Shown: piece by piece, positions 17,144-25,337 of the stretch
How positions within the stretch are numbered: position 1 is the first letter of the stretch
Layout: every line of letters starts with the position of its first letter
Assembly: GCA_020636255.1 (NCBI GenBank)
Contig: JACJYE010000015.1
Location: 83,959-147,958 of the forward strand
Length of the DNA stretch: 64,000 bases
Direction of reading: 5' to 3'
DNA from: Lewinellaceae bacterium
Lineage (GTDB): Bacteria; Bacteroidota; Bacteroidia; Chitinophagales; Saprospiraceae
Translations under genes and position numbers: made by a program
Notes under the pieces: generated by a model
The model's database searches: none
Seen by the model: the letters and a program-made list of their open reading frames with translations, nothing else
Told to the model about the DNA's origin: nothing

Positions 17144-17956
17144 ATGAGACATTTTTTTACCTCGATCACTGCACTTTTACTGCTGGCCACTGCTGGCCGC
17201 GCCCAGGTGGGCATCACCACCGCACCCGACTTTGTCGTGACCGACATCCACGGCGAGCAACACAACCTGTATCAGCTGCTCGACGAAGGCAAATACGTCA
17301 TGATCGACCTGTACGCCTATTGGTGCGGCCCTTGCTGCCAGACGGCGCCCGAGATCAGGAAGGTATATGAAAACTATGGGTGCAATAGCGGCGAGCTGTT
17401 CGTTATCGGCCTGGAAGCCGACGGCACCATCCAGCAATGTGAAACCTTTGAAGAGAACTGTGGAAGCGCCGGTGGGTACCCGGTGGCGAGCGGCCTGCAG
17501 GGCGGCGGTAGCCCTGCCGTGGACGCTTTTGCCCCTCTGGCTTTCCCCACGATCATCCTGGTAGCCCCCGACCGGGCGATCATCCAGCAGGATATCTGGC
17601 CCTTCTCGTCAGCTATCGCGGACAACATCCTGGCGCCGCTGGGCCTGCAGAAAATGGAATGCACGGTATCGGGTACGCAGGCGCTGGCGCCCGAATTCTT
17701 CGGCGATGTAAGGCTTACGCCCAACCCCTTCGACGGCCGCCTGTCTGTTGGCTTTGAAATGGAAGAGGCCGCCCCGGTAGAGATAGCGCTCACCAATACC
17801 CTTGGGCAGGTGGTGCTCCGGCAGCAGCAGGGCGTACTGCCGGCAGGCCGGCAGCAGCTTTGGGTGGAAACGGCGGGTTTGCCCAAAGGCCTGTATTTCG
17901 TGCAGTTAAAAGCGGGCGGCAAATACTCCCGGGCGTTGCGCGCTACCAAAGGCTAG
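17144..17956 (+). CDS. Secreted thioredoxin-fold protein with T9SS sorting domain
   Basis: A 270-aa protein with a signal peptide (cleavage near residue 20, AGRAQ), a TlpA/AhpC-like thioredoxin domain (about 24-165) and a T9SS type A sorting domain (from LTPNPFDGRLSVGF to the end). The active site is WCGPCC (Cys61 and Cys64, with an extra Cys65), and the cis-Pro loop LAFPTIILVAPD is present. It probably reduces or rearranges disulfides outside the cell or at the cell surface. Additional cysteines (for example CNSGE, QQCETFEENCGS) may form structural disulfides. The HExxH membrane protein gene begins 3 bp after its stop, suggesting co-transcription. Confidence 0.88.
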   Translation: MRHFFTSITALLLLATAGRAQVGITTAPDFVVTDIHGEQHNLYQLLDEGKYVMIDLYAYWCGPCCQTAPEIRKVYENYGCNSGELFVIGLEADGTIQQCETFEENCGSAGGYPVASGLQGGGSPAVDAFAPLAFPTIILVAPDRAIIQQDIWPFSSAIADNILAPLGLQKMECTVSGTQALAPEFFGDVRLTPNPFDGRLSVGFEMEEAAPVEIALTNTLGQVVLRQQQGVLPAGRQQLWVETAGLPKGLYFVQLKAGGKYSRALRATKG

Positions 17957-17959
17957 GCC

Positions 17960-18691
17960 TTGCTCTTCAAACTCGTAGCCATCCCGCTGCGCGTTGTGGA
18001 CGCCGCCCGCTATCTGCCCCGCCGCCTGAAGCGGCTTTGGGTTCACTGCCAGGCAGGTATCGGGCGGCTCCGGGATATCCCCGAGCCGGAATGGCTCAGC
18101 CGGACGGCAGGCGGCAGCGTAGCATGGTGGTGGCTGGAATTCCTGCTGATGCTGCTCGATTGCCTGGCCCTCAGCGAGCTGTACGAAACGCTGATGGATT
18201 TTGTCAAATTCAACTCCCGCCCGCTGGCAGCCCGGGAAAAACAACTGGCGCGGGCTATTTTTGGCAGGTCGGTCAACTACGAGCGGGTGCGCATCGACGA
18301 GCGCGCCTTTGCCGGGCCCCGGCAGTTCAGGCTCTGTTACGTCAGCTTTTACCACATCAACGCCTGGGGCCCTATGCCCGACGCCCTGCTCGTGCATGAG
18401 CTCGTACACGTATGGCAGTACCAGCGCATGGGCATCGTTTACATTCCCCGCGCCCTCCATGCCCGGTACAGCCCCGAAGGGTATAACTACGGCGGCGCCG
18501 AAGGCCTGCAGGCCGCCCTGTCGGCAGGCCGCTCCTTTCACGACTTCAACCTCGAACAGCAGGCCGATATCGTGGCCGATTACTTTCGCATCCGCGAAGG
18601 ACACTCCCCACAATGGGGTTACGCCGGCCCTTCCGCATTGCCGCTGTATGAGATTTTTGTGAAACAGGCCACCGGGCTGAAGGGCTCCTGA
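17960..18691 (+). CDS. Putative HExxH membrane-associated protein
   Basis: A 243-aa protein with a single strong hydrophobic segment (about residues 55-73, VAWWWLEFLLMLLDCLALS) and the motif LLVHELVHVWQYQ, in which His146-Glu147-x-x-His150 forms a zincin-type HExxH. Similar HELxHVWQYQ motifs occur in DUF4157/eCIS-core-like domains that are not always proteolytic. The start is TTG at 17960, 3 bp after the upstream stop, giving translational coupling; no in-frame ATG precedes the conserved part closely. A third zinc ligand is not obvious. It is followed by corA, which has its own promoter. Function unknown. Confidence 0.7.
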   Translation: MLFKLVAIPLRVVDAARYLPRRLKRLWVHCQAGIGRLRDIPEPEWLSRTAGGSVAWWWLEFLLMLLDCLALSELYETLMDFVKFNSRPLAAREKQLARAIFGRSVNYERVRIDERAFAGPRQFRLCYVSFYHINAWGPMPDALLVHELVHVWQYQRMGIVYIPRALHARYSPEGYNYGGAEGLQAALSAGRSFHDFNLEQQADIVADYFRIREGHSPQWGYAGPSALPLYEIFVKQATGLKGS

Positions 18692-18698
18692 CTTCCCA

Positions 18699-18730
18699 TT
18701 TGCTATCCCAATTGTTTAGTCGTATGTTTG
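18699..18730 (+). promoter_or_regulatory. corA promoter
   Basis: TTTG (18699-18702), 20-bp spacer, TATGTTTG (18723-18730): an essentially perfect Bacteroidota promoter, 34 bp before the corA ATG. Confidence 0.75.
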
Positions 18731-18764
18731 TGGCGGAATTTTTTAACCTTATTACAGTTGTCCA

Positions 18765-19712
18765 ATGATCCGGTATTACGGCAAAGCGGATGGTAAGCTA
18801 AAGGAGCTCGAAGAGCCGGAGGTGAACTGTTGGGTTAACATCTCGCCCCCCTTCAGCCATGAGGAGCTCGAAGAGGTGGCCATGCAGTTCGACCTGCCGC
18901 TGGACTTCCTGACCGACTCCCTCGATATCGACGAGCGTTCGCGCTACGAGCGAGAGGACGAGGTGCGCCTGATCATGGTCAATACCCCTATACTCAACGA
19001 AGCCGAAGAAGAGAACGACGCTATATATATAACGGTGCCCATCGGTATCATCATCACCCTCGACCACGTCATTACCATCACCTCCTACGAAAACCCGGTG
19101 CTGCAGCTCTTCCTCGATGATAAGGTCAAAAATTTTGACCCGTCCGACGAATCCGGTTTCGTCCTGCAGATTCTGGAACAGAATGTATACCGCTTCCTGA
19201 CCTGCCTGAAAAAGCTGAACCTCAAGCGAAACCTCATCGAACAGGAGCTCTACGACTCCAGCCGCAATAAGGAGCTCAAACAACTGCTGAGCATCGAAAA
19301 GAGCTTGGTCTATTTTATGAATTCCCTCAGCGCCAACGAGCTGCTGAAGATGAAAATGAAACGCACCGACTTCCTGCAGATCAAAGACGACGAGGATAAA
19401 TCGGACCTCTTCGAAGATATCATCATCGACAACAGCCAGGCCCTGGAAATGGCCAACGTGTATACCAACATCCTCAACGGCACCATGGACGCCTACGGCT
19501 CCATCATCTCCAACAACCTGAACATCACTATCCGCCGGCTGACCCTCATCACCATCATCCTCATGGTGCCGACCCTGGTGGCCAGCTTCTACGGTATGAA
19601 CGTCCCCCTGCCTCTGGAAGATAAAGGCTACGCTATCTACATCATCATGGCCCTCTCTGTCGGCGTCAGCCTGCTGGTCGCCTGGTACTTCCAGCGCAAG
19701 CGTTTGTTCTGA
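18765..19712 (+). CDS. corA: CorA-family magnesium/divalent cation transporter
   Basis: A 315-aa CorA-type channel. The N-terminal two thirds form the cytoplasmic funnel with long charged helices; two TM segments lie at the C-terminus (about residues 255-278 and 288-309), and the signature YGMNVP sits at the end of TM1. The protein forms pentamers in the inner membrane and imports Mg2+ (or Co2+/Ni2+). Length is standard. It has its own strong promoter. The C-terminus ends in basic residues (QRKRLF), as in other CorA proteins. Confidence 0.92.
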   Translation: MIRYYGKADGKLKELEEPEVNCWVNISPPFSHEELEEVAMQFDLPLDFLTDSLDIDERSRYEREDEVRLIMVNTPILNEAEEENDAIYITVPIGIIITLDHVITITSYENPVLQLFLDDKVKNFDPSDESGFVLQILEQNVYRFLTCLKKLNLKRNLIEQELYDSSRNKELKQLLSIEKSLVYFMNSLSANELLKMKMKRTDFLQIKDDEDKSDLFEDIIIDNSQALEMANVYTNILNGTMDAYGSIISNNLNITIRRLTLITIILMVPTLVASFYGMNVPLPLEDKGYAIYIIMALSVGVSLLVAWYFQRKRLF

Positions 19713-19903
19713 CCCCACAGGGCAATCGCATTAAAAAAGCTTCCTTCATAATAGCGAAAGCTCCGTAGCCCCTCGCGGACTATCCGCCTTTAGCAGCTTT
19801 GGCGTTCAGAAACGGCCCCACAATGCCCCATTTTCCTGATTCCCTTGTATTTATATACCGCGCTTTTCCCCTTATGCCACTAATTTGCTAATGCTTTGAT
19901 CTG

Positions 19904-20008
19904 TTATCCACATTGAGTTATCCACATTGTGGAAAAAATAACTAACATTTAATTATATTTGATAATCAATTAGTTAGACTTGTTATAAACATTATGTTAA
20001 TAACTTTG
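19904..20008 (+). promoter_or_regulatory. nrd promoter region with two DnaA boxes
   Basis: Two identical perfect DnaA boxes TTATCCACA lie at 19904-19912 and 19918-19926 (14-bp period, same strand), with a near-match on the opposite strand (TGTGGAAAA, 19928-19936). An AT-rich tract (about 19937-20000) follows, then TTG (19980-19982), 18-bp spacer, TAACTTTG (20001-20008), a consensus -7 box. The layout resembles DnaA control of nrdAB in Escherichia coli; a replication origin is an alternative reading. Confidence 0.65.
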
Positions 20009-20012
20009 GGCG

Positions 20013-20287
20013 CGTTTTTTACCTCGTCTTATTAACTTAGTGGTGACATCAGTAAGTGCAACAGGTAAACCTGACTATCTGTATGCTCATACCAACGGGC
20101 CGTCGCCTTTCAGGCCCACCCGGTACGGCCGGGGCCGGCATCGGGGCAAGCCCCCGGACAATTCTATCTACAGCAGGATAAAACACCATGCAGGAGCTCT
20201 ATAGGCAGCTTCTCGTAGCAGCCTGCTTTTGCCCGAAAGCGAATTCACATAACCAAAACCATACCAGAACTTAAAAACCATAGCACA
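20013..20287 (+). other. Long, structured 5' leader of nrdB
   Basis: About 275 bases between the predicted transcription start and the nrdB ATG, with no gene. It contains several potential hairpins: ACAGGTAAACCTG (about 20060), GGGCC/GGCCC (about 20097-20117) and GGGGCAAGCCCC (about 20145-20156). I do not recognise a known riboswitch; the cobalamin consensus is not present. Confidence 0.4.
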
Positions 20288-21265
20288 ATGAACGCGCAAG
20301 TGGAGCCGATCCTTCAGGAGAACCCCAACCGTTTTGTCCTCTTCCCCATTGTACACAGCGACATCTGGTCTTTTTATAAAAAGGCGGAGGCCAGTTTCTG
20401 GACCGCAGAAGAAATAGACCTCTCCAGCGACCTGTCCGACTGGAGCGACAAGCTCAACGATGACGAGCGTCATTTCATCAAACACGTACTGGCCTTTTTT
20501 GCCGCCAGCGACGGTATCGTCAATGAAAACCTGGCCGAAAACTTCGTCAGCGAAGTCCAGTATACCGAAGCCAAGTTCTTCTACGGCTTCCAGATCATGA
20601 TGGAGAATATCCACTCCGAAACGTATTCCCTGCTGATCGACACCTATATAAAGGATGCCAGGGAAAAAGACTACCTCTTCAACGCCATCGAGCACCTGGA
20701 TTGCGTGAAGAAAAAGGCCAACTGGGCCCTGCGCTGGATAGATAACGGCAGCTTCCAGGAGCGGCTGATCGCTTTTGCCGCTGTGGAAGGTATCTTCTTC
20801 TCCGGCTCTTTCTGCTCCATTTTCTGGCTGAAAAAACGGGGCCTGATGCCGGGCCTGTCCTTCTCCAACGAACTCATCTCCCGCGATGAAGGCATGCACT
20901 GCGACTTCGCCTGCCTGCTGTACAACAACCACGTGCAGAACAAGCTCAAACCCGAGACCGTCCGCGATATCATCACCGACGCCGTAAACATAGAAAAGGA
21001 GTTCGTGTCGGATGCACTGCCGGTAGCCCTCATCGGCATGAACGCCCAGCTCATGTGCCAGTACATCGAATTCGTGGCCGACCGCCTGCTGGCCGCCCTG
21101 AACCTGCCGAAAGTGTATAATGTGGAAAACCCCTTCCCCTGGATGGACCTCATCTCGCTGCAGGGCAAAACCAATTTCTTCGAAAAACGCGTGGGCGACT
21201 ACCAGAAATCCGGCGTCATGTCGGGCCGCGAAAAACAGGTCTTTACCCTGGACGAGGACTTTTAG
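20288..21265 (+). CDS. nrdB: Class Ia ribonucleotide reductase, beta (R2) subunit
   Basis: A 325-aa R2 protein of the eukaryote-like class Ia type (FFAASDGIVNENL, FYGFQIMMENIHSETYS). Di-iron ligands can be placed at Asp75, Glu106 and His109, with the radical-bearing Tyr113 (ENIHSETYS), by alignment with mouse D139/E170/H173/Y177; further Glu and His ligands follow. It supplies the tyrosyl radical to NrdA for reduction of ribonucleoside diphosphates. The C-terminal residues FTLDEDF are the usual R1-docking tail. It precedes nrdA by 57 bp in one operon, behind DnaA boxes. It therefore depends on oxygen. Confidence 0.95.
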   Translation: MNAQVEPILQENPNRFVLFPIVHSDIWSFYKKAEASFWTAEEIDLSSDLSDWSDKLNDDERHFIKHVLAFFAASDGIVNENLAENFVSEVQYTEAKFFYGFQIMMENIHSETYSLLIDTYIKDAREKDYLFNAIEHLDCVKKKANWALRWIDNGSFQERLIAFAAVEGIFFSGSFCSIFWLKKRGLMPGLSFSNELISRDEGMHCDFACLLYNNHVQNKLKPETVRDIITDAVNIEKEFVSDALPVALIGMNAQLMCQYIEFVADRLLAALNLPKVYNVENPFPWMDLISLQGKTNFFEKRVGDYQKSGVMSGREKQVFTLDEDF

Positions 21266-21322
21266 GCTGTTGCCCCTTGGCTGCTTTATTTAATAATACA
21301 TAACCCGAAATAAACCCAAGCC

Positions 21323-23710
21323 ATGCAAGTAGTAAAACGAAGCGGAAAGCTGGAAGATGTCAGCTTTGACAAAATTACCGCGCGGATCAAAAAACTCTGC
21401 TACGACCTCGATACGAGGTACGTCAATTATATCGAGATATCGATGAAGGTCGTCCAGGGCCTGTACGATGGCGTTACGACCACGGAACTGGACAACCTCG
21501 CTGCCGAGACCGCAGCCACCATGGCCGCCGACCATCCGGACTACGCCATCCTCGCCGCACGGATCGCCGTATCCAACCTCCATAAGAACACCAAGAAGTC
21601 TTTCTCCCGCACGGTGAAGGACCTCTACCAATACATCGACCCCAAGACCGGCGAACCCGCCGGCCTGATCGGGGACGACACCTACGAGATCATCTGGAAA
21701 CATCGCGATGTGCTCGACTCAGCCATCATCTATGACCGGGATTACAGCTTCGATTATTTCGGGTTCAAGACCCTCGAACGTTCCTATCTCCTGCGCATGG
21801 ACAATCAGGTCGTAGAACGGCCTCAGCACATGATCATGCGGGCCGCCCTGGGTATCCATGGCGAAGATATCGAAGCGGCGATCGAGACCTACCACCTGAT
21901 CTCCGAGAAGTGGTTCATCCACGCTACGCCTACGCTGTTCAACGCGGGAACGCCGAAGCCGCAGCTCTCTTCCTGCTTTTTGCTTTCCATGGCGTCCGAT
22001 TCAGTGGAGGGCATCTTCGAAACACTTTCCCGTTGCGCCAAGATCTCCCAGTCGGCAGGGGGCATAGGCCTGAGTATACACAACATCCGGGCGACGGGCA
22101 GTTACATCAAAGGGACCGGCGGGGTCTCCAACGGCATCGTGCCTATGCTGAAGGTGTTTAACGACACTGCCCGCTATATTGACCAGGGCGGCGGTAAGCG
22201 CAAAGGCGCCTTCGCCATCTACCTGGAGCCCTGGCACGCCGACGTTCTTGACTTCCTGGAGCTGAAGAAAAACCACGGTAAAGAGGAACTGCGCGCCCGC
22301 GACCTCTTCTACGCCATGTGGATACCCGACCTGTTCATGGAACGCGTCAAGGCAGATGCCGAATGGCCGCTCTTCTGCCCGAACGAAGCGCCGGGGCTGT
22401 TCGATTGTTACGGCGGCGAATTCGAGGCCCTGTTCCACCGCTACGAACAGGAAGGCCGCGCCCGCAAGGTGGTGCGCGCACAGGAGCTCTGGTTCGCCAT
22501 CCTGGAGTCGCAGATCGAGACCGGCACGCCTTATATCCTTTATAAGGACGCCGCCAACCGCAAATCCAACCAGAAGAACCTGGGCACCATCCGCTCCAGC
22601 AACCTCTGTACGGAGATCATCGAGTATACGGCGCCCGACGAGGTGGCGGTATGTAACCTGGCCTCCATCGCGCTCAACAAATTCGTCAACGAAGAGACGC
22701 GCGAGTACGACTTCCAGAAACTGTTTGAGATCACGCGTGTGGTTACGCGCAATCTGAATAAGGTAATTGACATAAACTACTACCCGATACAGGAGGCGCG
22801 CAATTCGAACATGCGCCACCGGCCTATCGGGATCGGCGTGCAGGGGCTGGCCGACGCTTTCATCCTCATGCGCCATCCCTTTGACAGCCCGGAAGCGCGC
22901 CGCCTCAACCGCGAGATCTTCGAAACGATCTACTTCGCCGCTCTGACGGAATCCAACGCACTGGCCCGTAAAGACGGCGCCTACGAGACCTTCAACGGCT
23001 CGCCCGCCAGCCAGGGCGAACTGCAGTTCGATATGTGGGGCGTACTGCCCGGCAAGCGCTGGGATTGGGCAGGCTTGAAAAAGGATATCAAAAAGCACGG
23101 CCTGCGCAACAGCCTGCTGGTAGCTCCTATGCCTACGGCCTCCACCTCGCAGATCCTGGGCAATAACGAATGCTTCGAACCCTATACGTCGAACATCTAC
23201 AGCCGCCGCACCCTCTCCGGTGAGTTTATCGTGGTCAACAAGCACCTGCTGCGCGACCTGATCGGCCTGGGACTGTGGAGCGAAGACATGAAACACCGCC
23301 TCATGGCCGCCAACGGTTCCGTTCAGGCCATCGACGAGATCCCCGACGAGCTCAAAGAGCTGTACAAGACCGTCTGGGAGATCAGCCAGAAAGCGGTGAT
23401 CGATATGGCCGCCGACCGCGGCGCGTTTATCTGCCAGAGCCAGAGCATGAACCTGTTCCTGCAGGACCCCAACTTCGGCAAGCTGTCGTCTATGCACTTT
23501 TACGCCTGGCAAAGCGGCCTGAAGACAGGTATGTACTACCTGCGCAGCAAAGCTGCCACCGACCCGATCAAATTTACGGTCAAACAGGTGGCGCAGCAAA
23601 TAGTGGCCGCAGAAAGCAGCGCCGCAATACAGGAAGCACAGGATATGGAAAGCATGGAAGGCAAAGTGTGCAACCTGGACGACCCGGACTGCCTGATGTG
23701 CGGCTCTTAA
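21323..23710 (+). CDS. nrdA: Class Ia ribonucleotide reductase, alpha (R1) subunit
   Basis: A 795-aa R1 protein. An N-terminal ATP-cone (MQVVKRSGKLEDVSFDKI to about residue 90) gives allosteric activity control by ATP/dATP. The ten-stranded barrel includes NLCTEIIEYT, the glycyl-loop region PMPTASTSQILGNNE, and FYAWQSGLKTGMYYLRSKA with the radical-transfer tyrosines. The C-terminal redox pair is CLMCGS, as in eukaryotic R1. It reduces NDPs to dNDPs in the cytoplasm. It is the second gene of the nrdBA operon and is followed by a strong terminator. Confidence 0.96.
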   Translation: MQVVKRSGKLEDVSFDKITARIKKLCYDLDTRYVNYIEISMKVVQGLYDGVTTTELDNLAAETAATMAADHPDYAILAARIAVSNLHKNTKKSFSRTVKDLYQYIDPKTGEPAGLIGDDTYEIIWKHRDVLDSAIIYDRDYSFDYFGFKTLERSYLLRMDNQVVERPQHMIMRAALGIHGEDIEAAIETYHLISEKWFIHATPTLFNAGTPKPQLSSCFLLSMASDSVEGIFETLSRCAKISQSAGGIGLSIHNIRATGSYIKGTGGVSNGIVPMLKVFNDTARYIDQGGGKRKGAFAIYLEPWHADVLDFLELKKNHGKEELRARDLFYAMWIPDLFMERVKADAEWPLFCPNEAPGLFDCYGGEFEALFHRYEQEGRARKVVRAQELWFAILESQIETGTPYILYKDAANRKSNQKNLGTIRSSNLCTEIIEYTAPDEVAVCNLASIALNKFVNEETREYDFQKLFEITRVVTRNLNKVIDINYYPIQEARNSNMRHRPIGIGVQGLADAFILMRHPFDSPEARRLNREIFETIYFAALTESNALARKDGAYETFNGSPASQGELQFDMWGVLPGKRWDWAGLKKDIKKHGLRNSLLVAPMPTASTSQILGNNECFEPYTSNIYSRRTLSGEFIVVNKHLLRDLIGLGLWSEDMKHRLMAANGSVQAIDEIPDELKELYKTVWEISQKAVIDMAADRGAFICQSQSMNLFLQDPNFGKLSSMHFYAWQSGLKTGMYYLRSKAATDPIKFTVKQVAQQIVAAESSAAIQEAQDMESMEGKVCNLDDPDCLMCGS

Positions 23711-23769
23711 TTCGGCTTTTCTCTCTCTCCACGCAGGCTACACCTGCGATATTTAACTTGCTGATGCTT

Positions 23770-23805
23770 ATGGTGGGAAACTGCGGTTTCCCACCATTTT
23801 TTTTT
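23770..23805 (+). terminator. Terminator of the nrdBA operon
   Basis: ATGGTGGGAAAC (23770-23781) pairs perfectly with GTTTCCCACCAT (23786-23797) over a 4-base loop, followed by a run of nine T. Confidence 0.9.
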
Positions 23806-23894
23806 CAGTTGTCCGTTACCTGGCCCCCAAAAACGAATTTTATCATATTCTTTTTTTGAGTATCGGTTCAAGAGGCTTATCTTAGTTGGCTCAT

Positions 23895-23911
23895 AGAGCT
23901 TGTTAGGAAGG
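23895..23911 (+). repeat. Degenerate AGAGCTTGT repeat in a gene-free stretch
   Basis: AGAGCTTGTTAGGAAGG resembles the left arm and core of the hairpin at 29017; no right arm is visible. The stretch from the terminator to 24091 (about 285 bp) otherwise holds only a small TATGCC/GGCATA hairpin near 23968-23988 and an AACAATTGTT palindrome near 24040; no gene or clear promoter is seen. Confidence 0.4.
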
Positions 23912-24091
23912 TATTATCCAGGAAAAGCACCTCCCCATCCTCGTCAGTCCAACACTTGAGCACCCTGCGATATGCCTTTCACGGCATAGGCAAAGGTTTC
24001 CAATAAAGGCATATACCCCCCCCTGGTTATTGACAAGTAACAATTGTTGGCAAGGCCATGCTATTGAGCTAACTACATAAACATCAGCTAG

Positions 24092-25330
24092 ATGAGGCTA
24101 CACATGCTGTGCTTAGGGCTTTTGATGCTTCCCATGGTGTCGCCGGCGCAAGCCCGGTGGGAAGGGGGCTTTGCTATAGGAGGGGCGGGCTACCAGGGCG
24201 AACTGGCCCCCAACTGGTACCCCGATCTTCTCGAACCCGGCGCCAACTACGGCTTTTTGATCCGCCGGCACCTCTCCCGGCAACTGGCCCTGCGCCTGAA
24301 TTTTGGCTACGCCGAAATTTACGGCGACGATAACAACCTGGCAGGTAAAGACTTCGAAACCCGCAACTTCCGCTTTCGCAGCCAGCTGGGCAACGCCGCC
24401 CTGTCGCTGGAATGGGAACCTTTGGGCCGAAGGCGTTACCCGAACCGCTATCAGTTCAAGGCGCTGGCCTTTTCACCCTATATCTATTCCGGCGCCGGGA
24501 TTTTATATACCGACGCCAGCCCCGATTTTACCGCTACCCGCACGGATCAGTTCAGCCAGGCTATCCGGAAAGACGAGTCGGAGAACGCCCCCGGCGCTCA
24601 CTTCTGTATCCCCTTTGGCCTGGGCCTCAAGCTCGACCTCAGCCAGCGCGCCTTGTTTGGCTTCGAGCTGGGCACGCTCACCGCTTTTACCGACTACCTC
24701 GATGGGATCAGCCATTCCGGCAACCCGGGCTCCAATGACTGGATGCCTTATGCCCAGCTTACTTTTACCCTGCGCCTGACACCTAAAGATTCCGACCGCG
24801 ACGGCATAGCCGATAAGGAAGATAGCTGCCCTTTGGTGAAAGGCAACTGGACAGCTATGGGTTGCCCCGATGAAGACGGCGACGGCGTAGAAGACCTCGA
24901 AGACGTGTGCCCGCTGGCTGCCGGCCCCCGGCAGCTCAACGGCTGCCCCGATACCGATGGCGACGGCGTGGCCGACCGCGAGGACCGCTGCCCCAACCTG
25001 AAAGGCGTACTGGCCACCATGGGCTGCCCGGATTATGACAACGACGAGCTGGCCGACCACGAAGATGAGTGCCCCTTCCTGCCCGGCCCCAAAGGAAGGC
25101 TCGGATGCCCCGTACTGGATACGGATGGCGACGGCGACCTCTCCGACGAAGCTGAAATTTGTTTGATGAGCCCAGTAGAGCTCGATCTGCAACTGACGGA
25201 AAAGCACACGCAGGAAATGTCTGCGCTGGTCAAAGCCCTCCGCCCTCCGGCGCGCATACAGTCGCTGGTGGAAGAGGATAGCGGGCCCAAAGAGAAAACG
25301 GCCATAGCTATCAGAGCAGGCATTTTTTAG
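24092..25330 (+). CDS. Outer-membrane beta-barrel protein with TSP3 calcium-binding repeats
   Basis: A 412-aa protein with a signal peptide (cleavage near residue 19-21, SPAQA), an N-terminal barrel of about 210 residues resembling DUF6089-type outer-membrane proteins (GYQGELAPNWYPDLLEPG, FGYAEIYGDDN), and four to five thrombospondin type 3 repeats (DSDRDGIADKEDSCP, DEDGDGVEDLEDVCP, DTDGDGVADREDRCP, DYDNDELADHEDECP) that bind calcium. Such proteins usually continue into an OmpA-like peptidoglycan-binding domain; here the chain ends about 70 residues after the last repeat without one. That short tail is unusual and could reflect loss of the OmpA domain. It is convergent with the GH20 gene. Confidence 0.82.
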   Translation: MRLHMLCLGLLMLPMVSPAQARWEGGFAIGGAGYQGELAPNWYPDLLEPGANYGFLIRRHLSRQLALRLNFGYAEIYGDDNNLAGKDFETRNFRFRSQLGNAALSLEWEPLGRRRYPNRYQFKALAFSPYIYSGAGILYTDASPDFTATRTDQFSQAIRKDESENAPGAHFCIPFGLGLKLDLSQRALFGFELGTLTAFTDYLDGISHSGNPGSNDWMPYAQLTFTLRLTPKDSDRDGIADKEDSCPLVKGNWTAMGCPDEDGDGVEDLEDVCPLAAGPRQLNGCPDTDGDGVADREDRCPNLKGVLATMGCPDYDNDELADHEDECPFLPGPKGRLGCPVLDTDGDGDLSDEAEICLMSPVELDLQLTEKHTQEMSALVKALRPPARIQSLVEEDSGPKEKTAIAIRAGIF

Positions 25331-25337
25331 AGCATAG

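Noticed and set aside
20013..20287. Cobalamin or other known riboswitch in the nrdB leader
   Set aside because: The conserved cobalamin core is absent, and class Ia enzymes do not use cobalamin; only unassigned hairpins are visible.
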